This document shows positions 1-7,983 of a stretch of DNA of 64,000 nucleotides, one piece after another. Location of the stretch: assembly GCA_944319935.1 (NCBI GenBank), contig CALUFM010000031.1:62001-126000 (forward strand), in the 5' to 3' direction. The translations under genes were made by a program, and so were the position numbers. The notes below the pieces were generated by a model. It saw only the letters and a program-made list of their open reading frames with translations, did not search any database and had not been told where the DNA came from. Position 1 is the stretch's first letter. Every line of letters starts with the position of its first letter. The DNA is from an uncultured Prevotella sp. (lineage in GTDB: Bacteria > Bacteroidota > Bacteroidia > Bacteroidales > Bacteroidaceae).

Positions 1-1974
1 CGTTGCGAAGCGCAGCAGCGTTGAGAGGCGCACTATGATTTCGGCGTACTTCTTCTCGTTGACGCCCTTCTGGCCGCGCGTGCCCTTGATGATTTTGTAC
101 GCACGGAGCGAACGTATCATGGAGTAAGCCTCGTCATACGATAGCGGGGCAAGTCCGCTCGACACGTCCTTCAGCACTTCTACGAATATTCCGCCCAGTC
201 CGCACAGCACGATGTGGCCGAAGCGGGGCTCGTATTTCGCGCCGATGAACAGCTCGCGGCCCTTCAGCATCTTCTGCACCATTACGCCCGTAGCCCCCTC
301 TATCCGCATCATGCGGTCGAATTCGAGGGCGAGATGCTCGGCGGTGCGTATGTTGAGGGCCACTCCGCCCACGTCGCTCTTATGCACCGGGCCTACCACC
401 TTGGCCACGACGGGGTAGCCCACCTTCTCGGCGAAGGCCGTAAGCTCGGCCTTGTCGTCGCTCACTTTCTCGGGCACCATCGGTATGCCGGCGCACTCGA
501 GCAGCTCATGCACGTGCCCGGGGGATATGTATCCGTTGCCGTCGATGCGCTCGATGACCTCCCGTATGCGCGGCACATCGACGCCGAACAGCTCTATTTC
601 GGGCGAGGCGGGCTGCGGGGTCTTCATCACTTGGGTGAGGGCTGTGGCGAGCGTGACCTCGTCGCTGAAGTTGACATGCCCCTTCTTCAGGAACTCGGCC
701 ACCTCTGGGCCGGCCGTGTTGAGGCACGGCAGTATGGGGAAGATGGGCTTCTTGCACTCCAGGATTTTCTTGTGCAGCACGTCGTAGGCCTCGTAAAGCT
801 GCACGAGGCCGGGCGTGCCGAAGATGACGAAGATGGCGTCGATGCCCTCGAAGCGGTTCTCGCAGTAGTCGATGGCCAGGGCGAGATGCTCGGGCGTGCC
901 GGTGGCGAGGATGTCGATGGGGTTTGACACCGACGAGCCGGGGAAGAGCTTCGACTTCAGCTCGTCGGCCTCGGGGCCTTCAAGCTTGGGCACGTTGAGC
1001 CCGCCTTTCGACAAGGCGTCGGTCAGCATGACGCCGGGGCCGCCGGCGTGGGTCACTATGGCGAAGTTGCGCCCCGTCAGCGGGGGCAGCGTGAAGATGC
1101 AGCCTACGGTGGTAAGCTCCTCGCGCGAGAAGCAGCGCACTATGCCCGCCTTGCGGAAGAGGGCCTCCACGGCCGAGTCGCTGCTGGCGATGGCTCCCGT
1201 GTGCGACGACGCCGCGCGGCTGCCGCTCTCGCTGCTGCCGGCCTTGATGGCGGCTATGCGGCACCCCTTGCGGATGAGCGACGAGGCGTGGAAGAGCAGC
1301 TTGTCGGGGTTGTTGATGTTCTCGATGTAGAGAAGCTTGATGTGCGAGTCGCGCTCGGGGTCGAAGTTCTCGTCCATGTATTGCAGGACGTCCTCTATGC
1401 CGATTTGCTTCCCGTTGCCGACGCTCCACACTGAGTTGAACGGCAGGCCCTTCATCACGGCCGACTCGAGTATGAACACGGCCGTGGCTCCCGAGCCGCT
1501 GATGAAGTCGACGCCCTTTTCGTGGAGCGTGGGTATGGGTTTCGTGAACACGCTGTGGTGCCAGGCGTTCATCAGGCCGATGCAGTTGGGGCCGATGAGG
1601 GCCGCCCCGTACTTCTCGCAGGTGTCGAGGATGTGCCGCTCAAGCTCAGCCCCGGCCTTGGTCTCCTCGCCGAATCCGGCGGAGATTATTATGAAAGCCC
1701 TCACCTCCTTCTGGCTTGCCAGCAGGTCAACGGCGGCGGGGCACGCCGGGGCGGGTATTACGAGTACGGCGAGGTCGGTGGGCGGCAGCTCGCTGATGTC
1801 ATGGAACACCTTGACGCCCTGCACCTCGTCTTCCTTCGGGTTGACAATGCGCAGAGTGCCCTTGTAGCCTCCGCTGATAAGGTTGCGCACCAGCGCGCCG
1901 CCGGGCTTGTGGACGTTGTTTGAGCCGCCCACCACCACGATGCTTTCCGGATGTAGTAATTGTCGGTTAATCAT
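1..1974 (-). CDS. ADP-forming acyl-CoA ligase (acetate-CoA ligase type), 3' end outside window
   Basis: Reading the minus strand from an ATG at 1974 gives 658 codons with no stop before the window edge; the family is usually about 690-700 residues, so only the end is missing. The order is an N-terminal CoA-binding Rossmann domain (MINRQLLHPESIVVVGGSN), a succinyl-CoA-ligase-like domain and a C-terminal ATP-grasp domain (VVGPVHKSDVGGVALN). His258 lies in SHTGAIASSD, the position of the phospho-histidine known in this family. Family members turn acyl-CoA plus ADP and phosphate into the free acid plus ATP, conserving energy at the end of fermentation. Both alpha and beta parts are fused in one chain. 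The acyl substrate cannot be read from the sequence. The bcp gene lies 19 bp upstream in the same direction, so the two are probably co-transcribed. Confidence 0.9.
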   Translation of the reverse strand, partial: MINRQLLHPESIVVVGGSNNVHKPGGALVRNLISGGYKGTLRIVNPKEDEVQGVKVFHDISELPPTDLAVLVIPAPACPAAVDLLASQKEVRAFIIISAGFGEETKAGAELERHILDTCEKYGAALIGPNCIGLMNAWHHSVFTKPIPTLHEKGVDFISGSGATAVFILESAVMKGLPFNSVWSVGNGKQIGIEDVLQYMDENFDPERDSHIKLLYIENINNPDKLLFHASSLIRKGCRIAAIKAGSSESGSRAASSHTGAIASSDSAVEALFRKAGIVRCFSREELTTVGCIFTLPPLTGRNFAIVTHAGGPGVMLTDALSKGGLNVPKLEGPEADELKSKLFPGSSVSNPIDILATGTPEHLALAIDYCENRFEGIDAIFVIFGTPGLVQLYEAYDVLHKKILECKKPIFPILPCLNTAGPEVAEFLKKGHVNFSDEVTLATALTQVMKTPQPASPEIELFGVDVPRIREVIERIDGNGYISPGHVHELLECAGIPMVPEKVSDDKAELTAFAEKVGYPVVAKVVGPVHKSDVGGVALNIRTAEHLALEFDRMMRIEGATGVMVQKMLKGRELFIGAKYEPRFGHIVLCGLGGIFVEVLKDVSSGLAPLSYDEAYSMIRSLRAYKIIKGTRGQKGVNEKKYAEIIVRLSTLLRFAT

Positions 1975-1993
1975 AGGTTCGATTTGTGTTATG

Positions 1994-2458
1994 TTATTCG
2001 TTTGCTTGTTTCAGTATTTGCGCCGCGTGGTCTTTCACCTTGATTTCCTTGGGCGTTATGACGCGCTCTATTGCGCCGTCTTCGCCGATGATGAAGGTGG
2101 TGCGCAGCGTGCCCATGTAGGTGCGCCCGCACATCTTCTTCTCGCCCCACACGCCGAACTGCTCCACGAGCCTCTTCTCCGTGTCGGCTATCAGGTGGAA
2201 GGGCAGGCCGTTCTTCTCTATGAACCGCCGGTGCTTCTTCTCGTCGTCAACGCTGACGCCCAGCACCTCGTAGCCGCGGGCGCGCAGCTCGTCGTAGTTG
2301 TCGCGCAGGTTGCAGGCCTCGGCGGTGCAGCCCGACGTCATGTCCTTCGGGTAGAAATACAGCACGAGCTTCTTGCCCTTGAAGTCGGCGAGGCTCACCT
2401 CGCGCCCGCTCTCATCACGCCCCAGCAGGCCGGGGGCTTTGTCATTGATGTCAAGCAT
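1994..2458 (-). CDS. bcp: thioredoxin-dependent thiol peroxidase (Bcp/PrxQ family)
   Basis: This 154-residue cytoplasmic peroxiredoxin has the family length. The motif YFYPKDMTSGCTAEAC places the peroxidatic cysteine at Cys44 and the resolving cysteine at Cys49, the five-residue spacing typical of atypical 2-Cys PrxQ/Bcp enzymes. It reduces hydrogen peroxide and organic hydroperoxides using thioredoxin. The usual Asn-Thr-Pro before the active cysteine is Met-Thr-Ser here, a mild departure. It lies directly upstream of the acyl-CoA ligase with a 19-bp gap, which suggests a two-gene transcript. The start is the ATG after the run of small upstream genes; no clear TAnnTTTG promoter is visible just upstream, so it may be read from the promoter at 2826-2833. 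Confidence 0.93.
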   Translation of the reverse strand: MLDINDKAPGLLGRDESGREVSLADFKGKKLVLYFYPKDMTSGCTAEACNLRDNYDELRARGYEVLGVSVDDEKKHRRFIEKNGLPFHLIADTEKRLVEQFGVWGEKKMCGRTYMGTLRTTFIIGEDGAIERVITPKEIKVKDHAAQILKQANE

Positions 2459-2532
2459 GATGTATGTCGATTAAATGGTTCTACGATGATGACACGTCGA
2501 TTGCTCGCCCTACGGCGCGCCGGATGTCTTGT

Positions 2533-2640
2533 TTACGCCGCGTTAGACTTGTTCTTCTTGTCTTGCCTGTTGAAATAAATCAATCCTATTATCGCCACGG
2601 CACTGACGAAAACGGATACAACGATAGCTCCCATAATCAT
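2533..2640 (-). CDS. 35-residue single-span membrane protein
   Basis: A small reading frame starts at ATG 2640 and encodes MIMGAIVVSVFVSAVAII followed by GLIYFNRQDKKNKSNAA. It has one hydrophobic segment and then a basic, Lys-rich tail, so it should sit in the inner membrane with the tail in the cytoplasm. Its ATG overlaps the stop codon of the preceding frame (ATGA at 2637-2640), which points to translational coupling. The arrangement mirrors the pair at 19921-20281, where another tiny one-span protein with a basic tail follows a larger small membrane protein. Function unknown. Confidence 0.6.
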   Translation of the reverse strand: MIMGAIVVSVFVSAVAIIGLIYFNRQDKKNKSNAA

Positions 2641-2821
2641 CCTTCCTCCTCGGTTTTGTCTTTAATCAGGATAAGCCCTACGGTCAACGTTATGGCGGCT
2701 GACAATATCACGCACGCTTAATCCACGGATTTTGCATGTCACCGAATACAGACGAAAGCAGAAGTGCCGTCACGATGTATTTTGCAATATCCATCAACCA
2801 CTTTCCCAATTCTTTTTTCAT
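2637..2821 (-). pseudogene. frameshifted small two-span membrane protein
   Basis: From ATG 2821 the frame reads MKKELGKWLMDIAKYIVTAL and ends at a TGA at 2708-2710 after 37 codons. The remainder of a normal-looking protein (VILSAAITLTVGLILIKDK, then an acidic tail) continues at once in another frame from 2711 to a TGA at 2637-2639. One missing base near 2711 explains the break; the joined product would be about 61 residues with two membrane spans. The MKKELGKW-AKY opening is one I associate with a common small Bacteroidales membrane protein family. No slippery sequence is visible at the junction, so a mutation or sequencing error is more likely than programmed frameshifting. The start is almost leaderless, 4 nt after the -7 box. 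Confidence 0.6.
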
Positions 2822-3358
2822 ATTGCAAATATAGTGCAATTTTTCGATTAACCGAAACAAAAAGAACATAGTTTTTTATGATGCGGACAAACAGCACCAT
2901 CCGCCGCCCTCGCGAAACACGGCGAAACGCAGCCCGAAAGGCGGCAAACGGCAACGCAAAAGGCCGCCTTTCGCAACGCAAAAGGTTACGCCCTGATTAT
3001 CAGCTTATTAGCAGACAAGCTGTCAGCAGACCAGCAAACGAGGGACGAGCAGTCAGCAGACCAGCAATCAGCAGACAAGGAACGAGCTGCCAGCAGACAA
3101 GTGACGAGCAGTCAGCAGACCAGCGACAAGCAGGCCAGCGAACCAGCCTTATCCGGCTTATTTGGCCTATTAGGCTCATTAGCCCCATCTGCCCTATTAG
3201 CCCTATTAGGCTCATTTGGCTCATCAGCCTTATTTAGCCCTATTAGGCTCATCAGCCCCATCTGGCCTATTAGCCCTATCCCCTTTACCTTCTTTAACTT
3301 TTCCGGCTTCCCCTTCTCCTCAAAAAGCCCTACCTTTACACCGCTAAAACAAACAACG
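2822..3358. repeat. intergenic repeats: GC-rich GAAAGGC words, then AGACAAGC and CYYATYWGG words
   Basis: No gene is credible here. About 2907-2985 holds degenerate GCGAAAC/GGCGGC words found in other gaps of this window. About 3000-3145 repeats CAGCAGACAAGC-like words. About 3146-3282 repeats a 9-bp word of the type CYYATYWGG some 15 times. A long open frame across the array exists only because a 9-bp period keeps any frame open. A short TTCTTTAACTTTT tract and a weak TACCTTTA box (3331-3338) lead into the next gene. Confidence 0.7.
2826..2833 (-). promoter_or_regulatory. -7 box TATATTTG for the small membrane protein pair
   Basis: On the minus strand TATATTTG is followed by only CAAT and then the ATG at 2821, so the mRNA would start at or within a base or two of the start codon. 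It matches the Bacteroidota TAnnTTTG consensus. Confidence 0.6.
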
Positions 3359-4225
3359 ATGAAAAAGACTCTCATATCAATGGCCGTCGCACTGGCGGCC
3401 ATCGCCCCCGCGCATGCGCAGCAGGGCGGCGGATGCGCGCCGAGCCAGGCATGCACGGCGGCCGACTGCCGGCCGCCGTGCCACCCGTGGGCGGGGCGGC
3501 GCGTGGCGTTCCTCGGCGACTCGATGACCGACCCGCGCAACAAGGCCAGCAACAGCAAATACTGGCAGCGGCTGGCCGACATGCTCGGCCTCGAGGCTTA
3601 CGCCTACGGCAAGAGCGGGCGGCAGTGGGACGACATCCCGCGGCAGGCCAACCTGCTCAAAGCCGAGCATGGCGACAGCGTTGACGCCATAATCGTGTTC
3701 ATAGGCACCAACGACTTCAACGCCGGCGTGCCCCTCGGGCAGTGGTACACCGAGACCGAAGACACCGTGACGGCAGCCGTGCATGGCGAAAAGCGGCTGT
3801 ACACGCGCAAGCGGCGCACGCCCGACTACGACAAAAACACCCTGCGCGGCCGCATCAACATAGCCGTGAAGCGGCTGAAAGAGCTGTACCCCGACAAGCA
3901 GACCGTACTGCTGACGCCCATCCACCGCGCCCGCGCCGAGTTCTCGCCCACCAACATACAGCCCGACGAAAGCTGGCAGAACATCTGCGGCGAGTACTTC
4001 AGCGCATACGTGGAAGCCATAAAGGAGGCCGGAGGCGTGTGGGGCGTACCCGTAATCGACCTCAACGCCGTGAGCGGGCTGAACCCCATGGTGAAAGAAC
4101 AGCAGCAATACTTCCACGACCCGGCCGCCGACCTGCTCCACCCCAACGACAAGGGGCAGCTACGCCTGGCGCACACCATCATGCGGCAACTCATGTCACT
4201 GCCCGTGGATTTCGGGGAAAGGTGA
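3359..4225 (+). CDS. secreted SGNH/GDSL-type hydrolase
   Basis: The 288-residue product begins with a clear signal peptide (MKKTLISMAVALAAIAPAHA), which fixes the start at 3359; the upstream in-frame extension is only repeat sequence. Block I of SGNH hydrolases is FLGDSMTD with nucleophile Ser55. Block III is IGTNDF, and block V is DLLHPND with catalytic Asp258 and His261. The enzyme is probably a periplasmic or surface esterase acting on acetyl groups or other acyl esters of glycans; the exact substrate is not visible. Several cysteines follow the signal peptide (residues 26-41) and could form disulfides. A variant -7 box TACCTTTA lies 20 bp upstream. The U32 gene follows after a 250-bp gap with its own promoter. 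Confidence 0.88.
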   Translation: MKKTLISMAVALAAIAPAHAQQGGGCAPSQACTAADCRPPCHPWAGRRVAFLGDSMTDPRNKASNSKYWQRLADMLGLEAYAYGKSGRQWDDIPRQANLLKAEHGDSVDAIIVFIGTNDFNAGVPLGQWYTETEDTVTAAVHGEKRLYTRKRRTPDYDKNTLRGRINIAVKRLKELYPDKQTVLLTPIHRARAEFSPTNIQPDESWQNICGEYFSAYVEAIKEAGGVWGVPVIDLNAVSGLNPMVKEQQQYFHDPAADLLHPNDKGQLRLAHTIMRQLMSLPVDFGER

Positions 4226-4442
4226 GGAAGTGAAAAGGTGAGAAGGTGAGGAAGTGAGAAGATGAGAAAGTGAGAAGGCTGGAAGGTGAGAAGCCGAGAA
4301 AGCAAATACGTCTGCCAAGCTGCCATGATTTACCCTATGGTAACCTGCTTGCCTTGCCTCACTTTCTCACTTTCCCACCTTCCCACCTCCTCCCCCTCCC
4401 TCCTTTAACTTCTTTAACTCCTTTAGCTTCTTTAACTTCTTA
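4226..4442. repeat. 8-bp GTGAGAAG word array, inverted copy, and TTCTTTAAC array
   Basis: From the stop codon, about ten degenerate 8-bp units of the type GTGAGAAG run to 4302. The complementary words (CTCACTTT, CCCACCTT) run from 4355 to 4395, so the two blocks could pair in RNA. About 4400-4440 is a 9-bp array (TTTAACTTC, TTTAACTCC, TTTAGCTTC) that stops ten bases short of the U32 promoter. Confidence 0.7.
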
Positions 4443-4450
4443 AAAAGTCA

Positions 4451-4458
4451 TACCTTTG
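4451..4458 (+). promoter_or_regulatory. -7 box TACCTTTG for the U32 gene
   Basis: This is a perfect TAnnTTTG match 17 bp before the ATG at 4476, immediately after the word array. Confidence 0.65.
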
Positions 4459-4475
4459 CGCCCGAAACAGGAAGA

Positions 4476-5729
4476 ATGATGAAACTGACAGCAGACGACT
4501 TTGAAATAATGGCCCCCGTGGGCAGCCGCGAAAGCCTGCAAGCCGCCATACAGGCGGGCGCGGGTTCGGTGTACTTCGGCATCGGGAGGCTCAACATGAG
4601 GGCGCACTCGGCCAACACGTTCACCGTTGACGACCTGCGCGACATTGCCGCGACATGCGCCCGGCACGGCATAAAGACCTACCTGACGGTCAACACCATA
4701 ATATACGACGGCGACATCCAGGACATGCGCTCCATCATCGACGCCGCCCTCGAGGCCGGCATCTCGGCCGTAATAGCCTCTGACATGGCCGTCATCACCT
4801 ACTGCCGCAGCGTGGGCATGGAGGTGCATCTGTCAACACAACTCAACATATCGAACATCGAGGCGTTGAAGTTCTACGCCCAGTTCGCCGACGTGGCGGT
4901 GCTTGCCCGCGAGCTGAACCTTGACCAGGTGGCCTGCATCCACAGCCAAATCGAGGAACAGGGCGTGTGCGGCCCGTCGGGCGAGAGAATCAGGCTCGAG
5001 ATGTTCTGCCACGGCGCGCTGTGCATGGCCGTAAGCGGCAAGTGCTACCTCAGCCTCGACAACGCCGGCCGTTCGGCCAACCGCGGCGAGTGCATGCAAC
5101 TGTGCCGGCGGTCATACATCGTGACCGACGCCGAGACAGGCACGCAGCTCGAGGTTGACAACAAGTACATAATGAGCCCAAAGGACTTGAAGACCATCCG
5201 CTTCATCGACCGCATGATGCGCTCGGGAGTGCGCGTCTTCAAAATAGAAGGCCGCGCGCGCGGCCCCGAATACGTCTACACCGTTGTGCAATGCTACAAG
5301 GAAGCCATAGCTTCCGTGCTTGACGGCACGTTCACCGAAGAGAAGAAAGACCGGTGGGACGAGCGTCTGGCCACCGTCTTCAACCGCGGCTTCTGGGACG
5401 GATACTACCAAGGCCAGCGGCTCGGCGAATGGAACGACCACTACGGCTCGGCCGCCACTGAGCGCAAGGTGTACGTGGGCAAGGGCGTCAAATACTTCTC
5501 GAAGCTCGGCGTCGCCGAGTTCACATGCGAGGCCGCGGAGTTCTCCGTGGGCGACAAGATGCTCATAACAGGGCCTACCACGGGCGTGATGTACGTCACC
5601 GTGGAGGAAATCCACGACGACACGCACGCCGTGCAGACGGCTCAGAAGGGCACACGGGTGGCCTTCAAGGTGCCCGACAAGGTGAGGCCGAGCGACAAGC
5701 TGTTCAAAATCATCAAAGCAGACGAGTAG
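4476..5729 (+). CDS. peptidase U32 family protein (TrhP/YegQ-like)
   Basis: This 417-residue protein has the U32 N-terminal core (MAPVGSRESLQAAIQAGAG, VYFG) and the family signature EMFCHGALCMAVSGKCYLS around residues 175-193. The conserved cysteines are Cys178, Cys183, Cys190, Cys206 and Cys210. In Escherichia coli the related TrhP (YegQ) takes part in 5-hydroxylation of uridine 34 of tRNA rather than proteolysis; other members have been called collagenases. The cysteines probably hold an iron-sulfur cluster, which is interesting because sufE lies next downstream. Two ATGs are possible (4476 and 4479). The stop codon is followed at once by CAGCAGAC repeat words. The biochemical role here is inferred from the family. 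Confidence 0.88.
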   Translation: MMKLTADDFEIMAPVGSRESLQAAIQAGAGSVYFGIGRLNMRAHSANTFTVDDLRDIAATCARHGIKTYLTVNTIIYDGDIQDMRSIIDAALEAGISAVIASDMAVITYCRSVGMEVHLSTQLNISNIEALKFYAQFADVAVLARELNLDQVACIHSQIEEQGVCGPSGERIRLEMFCHGALCMAVSGKCYLSLDNAGRSANRGECMQLCRRSYIVTDAETGTQLEVDNKYIMSPKDLKTIRFIDRMMRSGVRVFKIEGRARGPEYVYTVVQCYKEAIASVLDGTFTEEKKDRWDERLATVFNRGFWDGYYQGQRLGEWNDHYGSAATERKVYVGKGVKYFSKLGVAEFTCEAAEFSVGDKMLITGPTTGVMYVTVEEIHDDTHAVQTAQKGTRVAFKVPDKVRPSDKLFKIIKADE

Positions 5730-5911
5730 TCAGCAGACCAGCCGTCAGCAGACAAGCAGACAAGGGACAAGCAGACAAGGGACAAGTGACCAGCAAACAA
5801 GCCTCATCCGGCCTATTCGTCCCATCAGGCCTATTGGGCTTATCGGCCAAACAGGCAAGCCTTATTGGGCCTATTTGGCTCATCAGGCTCATCGGGCTTA
5901 TTATAATACCT
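5730..5911. repeat. AGACAAGC and CYYATYWGG word array
   Basis: Directly after the U32 stop, AGACAAGC/AGACAAGG words run to about 5790, and then 9-bp CYYATYWGG words to 5911. Only the forward arm of the composite is present. The array ends 20 bp before the sufE ATG and shows no promoter, so sufE is probably read through from the U32 promoter. Confidence 0.75.
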
Positions 5912-5930
5912 ACCAAAAAAACAATAAACA

Positions 5931-6347
5931 ATGACAATAAACGAAGCACAAGACGAGGTGATTGAGGAGTTTTCCGACTTCACCGACTGGATGGACAAGT
6001 ACCAGTTGCTCATCGACCTGGGCAACGAGCAGCAGCCCCTTGACCAGAAGTACAAGACAGAAGACAACCTCATCGACGGCTGCCAGAGCCGCGTGTGGCT
6101 GCAAGCCGACTACCGCGACGGGCGCATCTACTTCACGGCGGAGAGCGACGCGCTCATCGTGAAGGGCATCATCGCCCTGCTAATCCGCGTTCTCAGCGGC
6201 CACACTCCGCAGGAAATACTCGACGCCGACCTGTATTTCATCGACCGCATCGGCCTGAAAGACCACCTCTCGCCCACCCGCTCAAACGGCCTCTTGGCGA
6301 TGGTCAAGCAAATAAGGGTGTACGCGCTGGCGTACAATCTTAAATAG
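5931..6347 (+). CDS. sufE: SufE family sulfur-transfer protein
   Basis: The 138-residue product has normal SufE length. The active-site loop NLIDGCQSRVW carries Cys51, the acceptor of persulfide sulfur from the cysteine desulfurase SufS. The C-terminal part (VKGIIALLIRVLSGHTPQEI) is also typical. It works in the cytoplasm, passing sulfur to the SufBCD scaffold for iron-sulfur cluster assembly. No other suf gene is in the window, so it is detached from a suf operon. The upstream U32 protein is itself a probable iron-sulfur protein. The TAG stop overlaps a repeat word: TAGCAGACAAG starts at the stop codon. Confidence 0.92.
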   Translation: MTINEAQDEVIEEFSDFTDWMDKYQLLIDLGNEQQPLDQKYKTEDNLIDGCQSRVWLQADYRDGRIYFTAESDALIVKGIIALLIRVLSGHTPQEILDADLYFIDRIGLKDHLSPTRSNGLLAMVKQIRVYALAYNLK

Positions 6348-6769
6348 CAGACAAGCAGTCAGCAGACCAGCAGACAAGCCTTATTGGGCTTATTTGGCTT
6401 ATCAGGCCTATTGGGCTTATCATCCAACAAACCAGCAGACAAGGAACAAGCTGACCAGCAGACAAGCCTTATTGGGCTTATTTGCCTTATCAGGCCTATT
6501 GGGCTTATCATCCAAGCAGCCAGCAGACAAGGAACAAGCTGACCAGCAGACAAGCCTTATTGGGCTTATTTGCCTTATCAGGCCTATTGGGCTTATCATC
6601 CAACAAACCAGCAGACAAGGAACAAGCTGACCAGCAGACAAGCCTTATTGGGCTTATTTGCCTTATCAGGCCTATTGGGCTTATCATCCAAGCAGCCAGC
6701 AGACAAGCAAACCAGCGACAGTCTGCTCGTAACTTGTCTGCTTGTCTGCTAAAAAACAACACAAACAAC
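6348..6769. repeat. four tandem 88-bp repeats with alternating subtypes
   Basis: Units begin at 6366, 6454, 6542 and 6630, exactly 88 bp apart. Each holds one ACCAGCAGACAAGC block and five 9-bp words (TTATTGGGC type). Units 1 and 3 share CATCCAACAAACC while units 2 and 4 share CATCCAAGCAGCC, so there is a 176-bp higher-order repeat. The block ends with inverted CTTGTCTGCT words just before the trmH start. Confidence 0.9.
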
Positions 6770-7309
6770 ATGCGCAAACTGAAAGTTACCGAGATGAACC
6801 GTCTCACCGTTGACGAGTTCAAGGACGCCGAGAAGCTGCCGCTGACAGTCGTGCTTGACGACGTGCGCAGCATGTACAACGTAGGCTCCGTGCTGCGCTC
6901 GTGCGACGCCTTCCGCGTGGAGGCGGTCATATTGTGCGGCATCACGGCCACGCCTCCCCACCCCGAAATCCACAAGACCGCCCTCGGGGCGGAAGACAGC
7001 GTGGCCTGGCGTCACGCCGGCTCGGCCCTCGACGCCGTCCGCGAGCTGCAAAGCCGTGGCGTAACGGTGATGGCCGTGGAGCAATGCGAGGGCAGCACGA
7101 TGCTCGACACGTTCCGCCCCGACCCCGCCCGCAGCTACGCCGTGGTGCTGGGCAACGAGGTGAAAGGCGTCAGCCAGGCCGTGGTTGACGCCTGTGACGG
7201 CTGCCTCGAAATACCGCAATACGGCACGAAGCATTCGCTCAACGTGTCGGTCACGGCGGGCATCGTCGTGTGGCACTTCGCCGCAAGCCGCATAGCCGAG
7301 GCCAAGTGA
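6770..7309 (+). CDS. TrmH/SpoU family RNA 2'-O-methyltransferase
   Basis: The 179-residue protein is a bare SPOUT methyltransferase domain. Motif 1 is VLDDVRSMYNVGSVLRSCDA, motif 2 is VLGNEVKGVSQ, and motif 3 is IPQYGTKHSLNVSVTAGI; these form the trefoil knot that binds S-adenosylmethionine, and the Arg/Asn residues of motif 1 are catalytic in the family. It probably methylates the ribose of a tRNA or rRNA nucleotide; without an N-terminal RNA-binding domain the target cannot be named. The start at 6770 follows the end of the repeat block. An upstream in-frame extension exists but is made only of repeat words. It may be co-transcribed with U32 and sufE through the repeats. Confidence 0.9.
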   Translation: MRKLKVTEMNRLTVDEFKDAEKLPLTVVLDDVRSMYNVGSVLRSCDAFRVEAVILCGITATPPHPEIHKTALGAEDSVAWRHAGSALDAVRELQSRGVTVMAVEQCEGSTMLDTFRPDPARSYAVVLGNEVKGVSQAVVDACDGCLEIPQYGTKHSLNVSVTAGIVVWHFAASRIAEAK

Positions 7310-7983
7310 CGCGGCGGCGCGACCCGCTTCAGCGTAACCGCCACACCCCATACATTATATTATATGCAAGCCCGACGCAAGAACATGGCTTACCCGCCAT
7401 CCAACCGAACTGCCGACAAGCCATGACATGCCATCCATCGCACAAATGCGCCGCCAATATCATGCAAGCGAATTGCAAACACCCCGTGTAGGGGCAGACC
7501 CGTGTGTCTGCCCTGACTAACGTGAAAAAGGCAAGGTGAAGGGCAGACACACGGGTCTGCCCCTACGAAGGATGTTTTTGTTACGCCGGATTTGGGATGC
7601 TCGCGACAGCACATTTGCCTTTAACTAAACTAACTACTTTTAACTACCTTAACTACTCTAACTACTTTAACTACTTTAACTACTTTTTTATACACGGCAA
7701 ACAGGCTTGCGAAAGGCCGCATATCATGGCGTGATATGCGGCCTTTCGCCGTGTAAAAAGCCACGTCCTGCAAACCGCCCGGCTTGCGGCTATTGCGGCG
7801 GCGGCCGTTTTTGCATAAACTTTCCGTAAAAATACAGGACGCAAACATTTATTCATCATTTAACATCTTTTTTCTTACCCGTATGCATGTTATTCACTGA
7901 TTTTTTACAATTTTGCAACCCGAAGGTTTTCACTAACCTGAATACCTAAAATAAACATCTTTATTATTAACTAAAAAATTGCT
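7310..7983. repeat. gap with GTAGGGGCAGACCC inverted repeat, TTTAACTAC array and palindrome
   Basis: No gene is credible. 7488-7566 is an inverted repeat with GTAGGGGCAGACCC ends. 7622-7687 is a 9-bp TTTAACTAC array. 7709-7749 is a perfect 18-bp inverted repeat with a 5-nt loop built from GCGAAAGGCCGC. From about 7850 onward lies the AT-rich leader of the next gene, which resembles the leader at 11400-11543. Confidence 0.8.

Noticed and set aside
2637..2821. programmed ribosomal frameshift in the small membrane protein
   Set aside because: No slippery heptamer and no strong downstream fold is visible; a simple one-base loss explains the break.
2878..3237. 119-codon gene with repeated Leu-Ile-Arg-Leu-Ile pattern
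   Set aside because: The frame is open only because a 9-bp word repeats in phase; the same pseudo-peptides occur in all six frames at other arrays, and no start signals are present.
6366..6717. CRISPR array (regular 88-bp units)
   Set aside because: Units are near-identical along their full length with no unique spacers, and no cas gene is in the window. It is a tandem repeat. The same holds for the 99-bp and 53-bp arrays.
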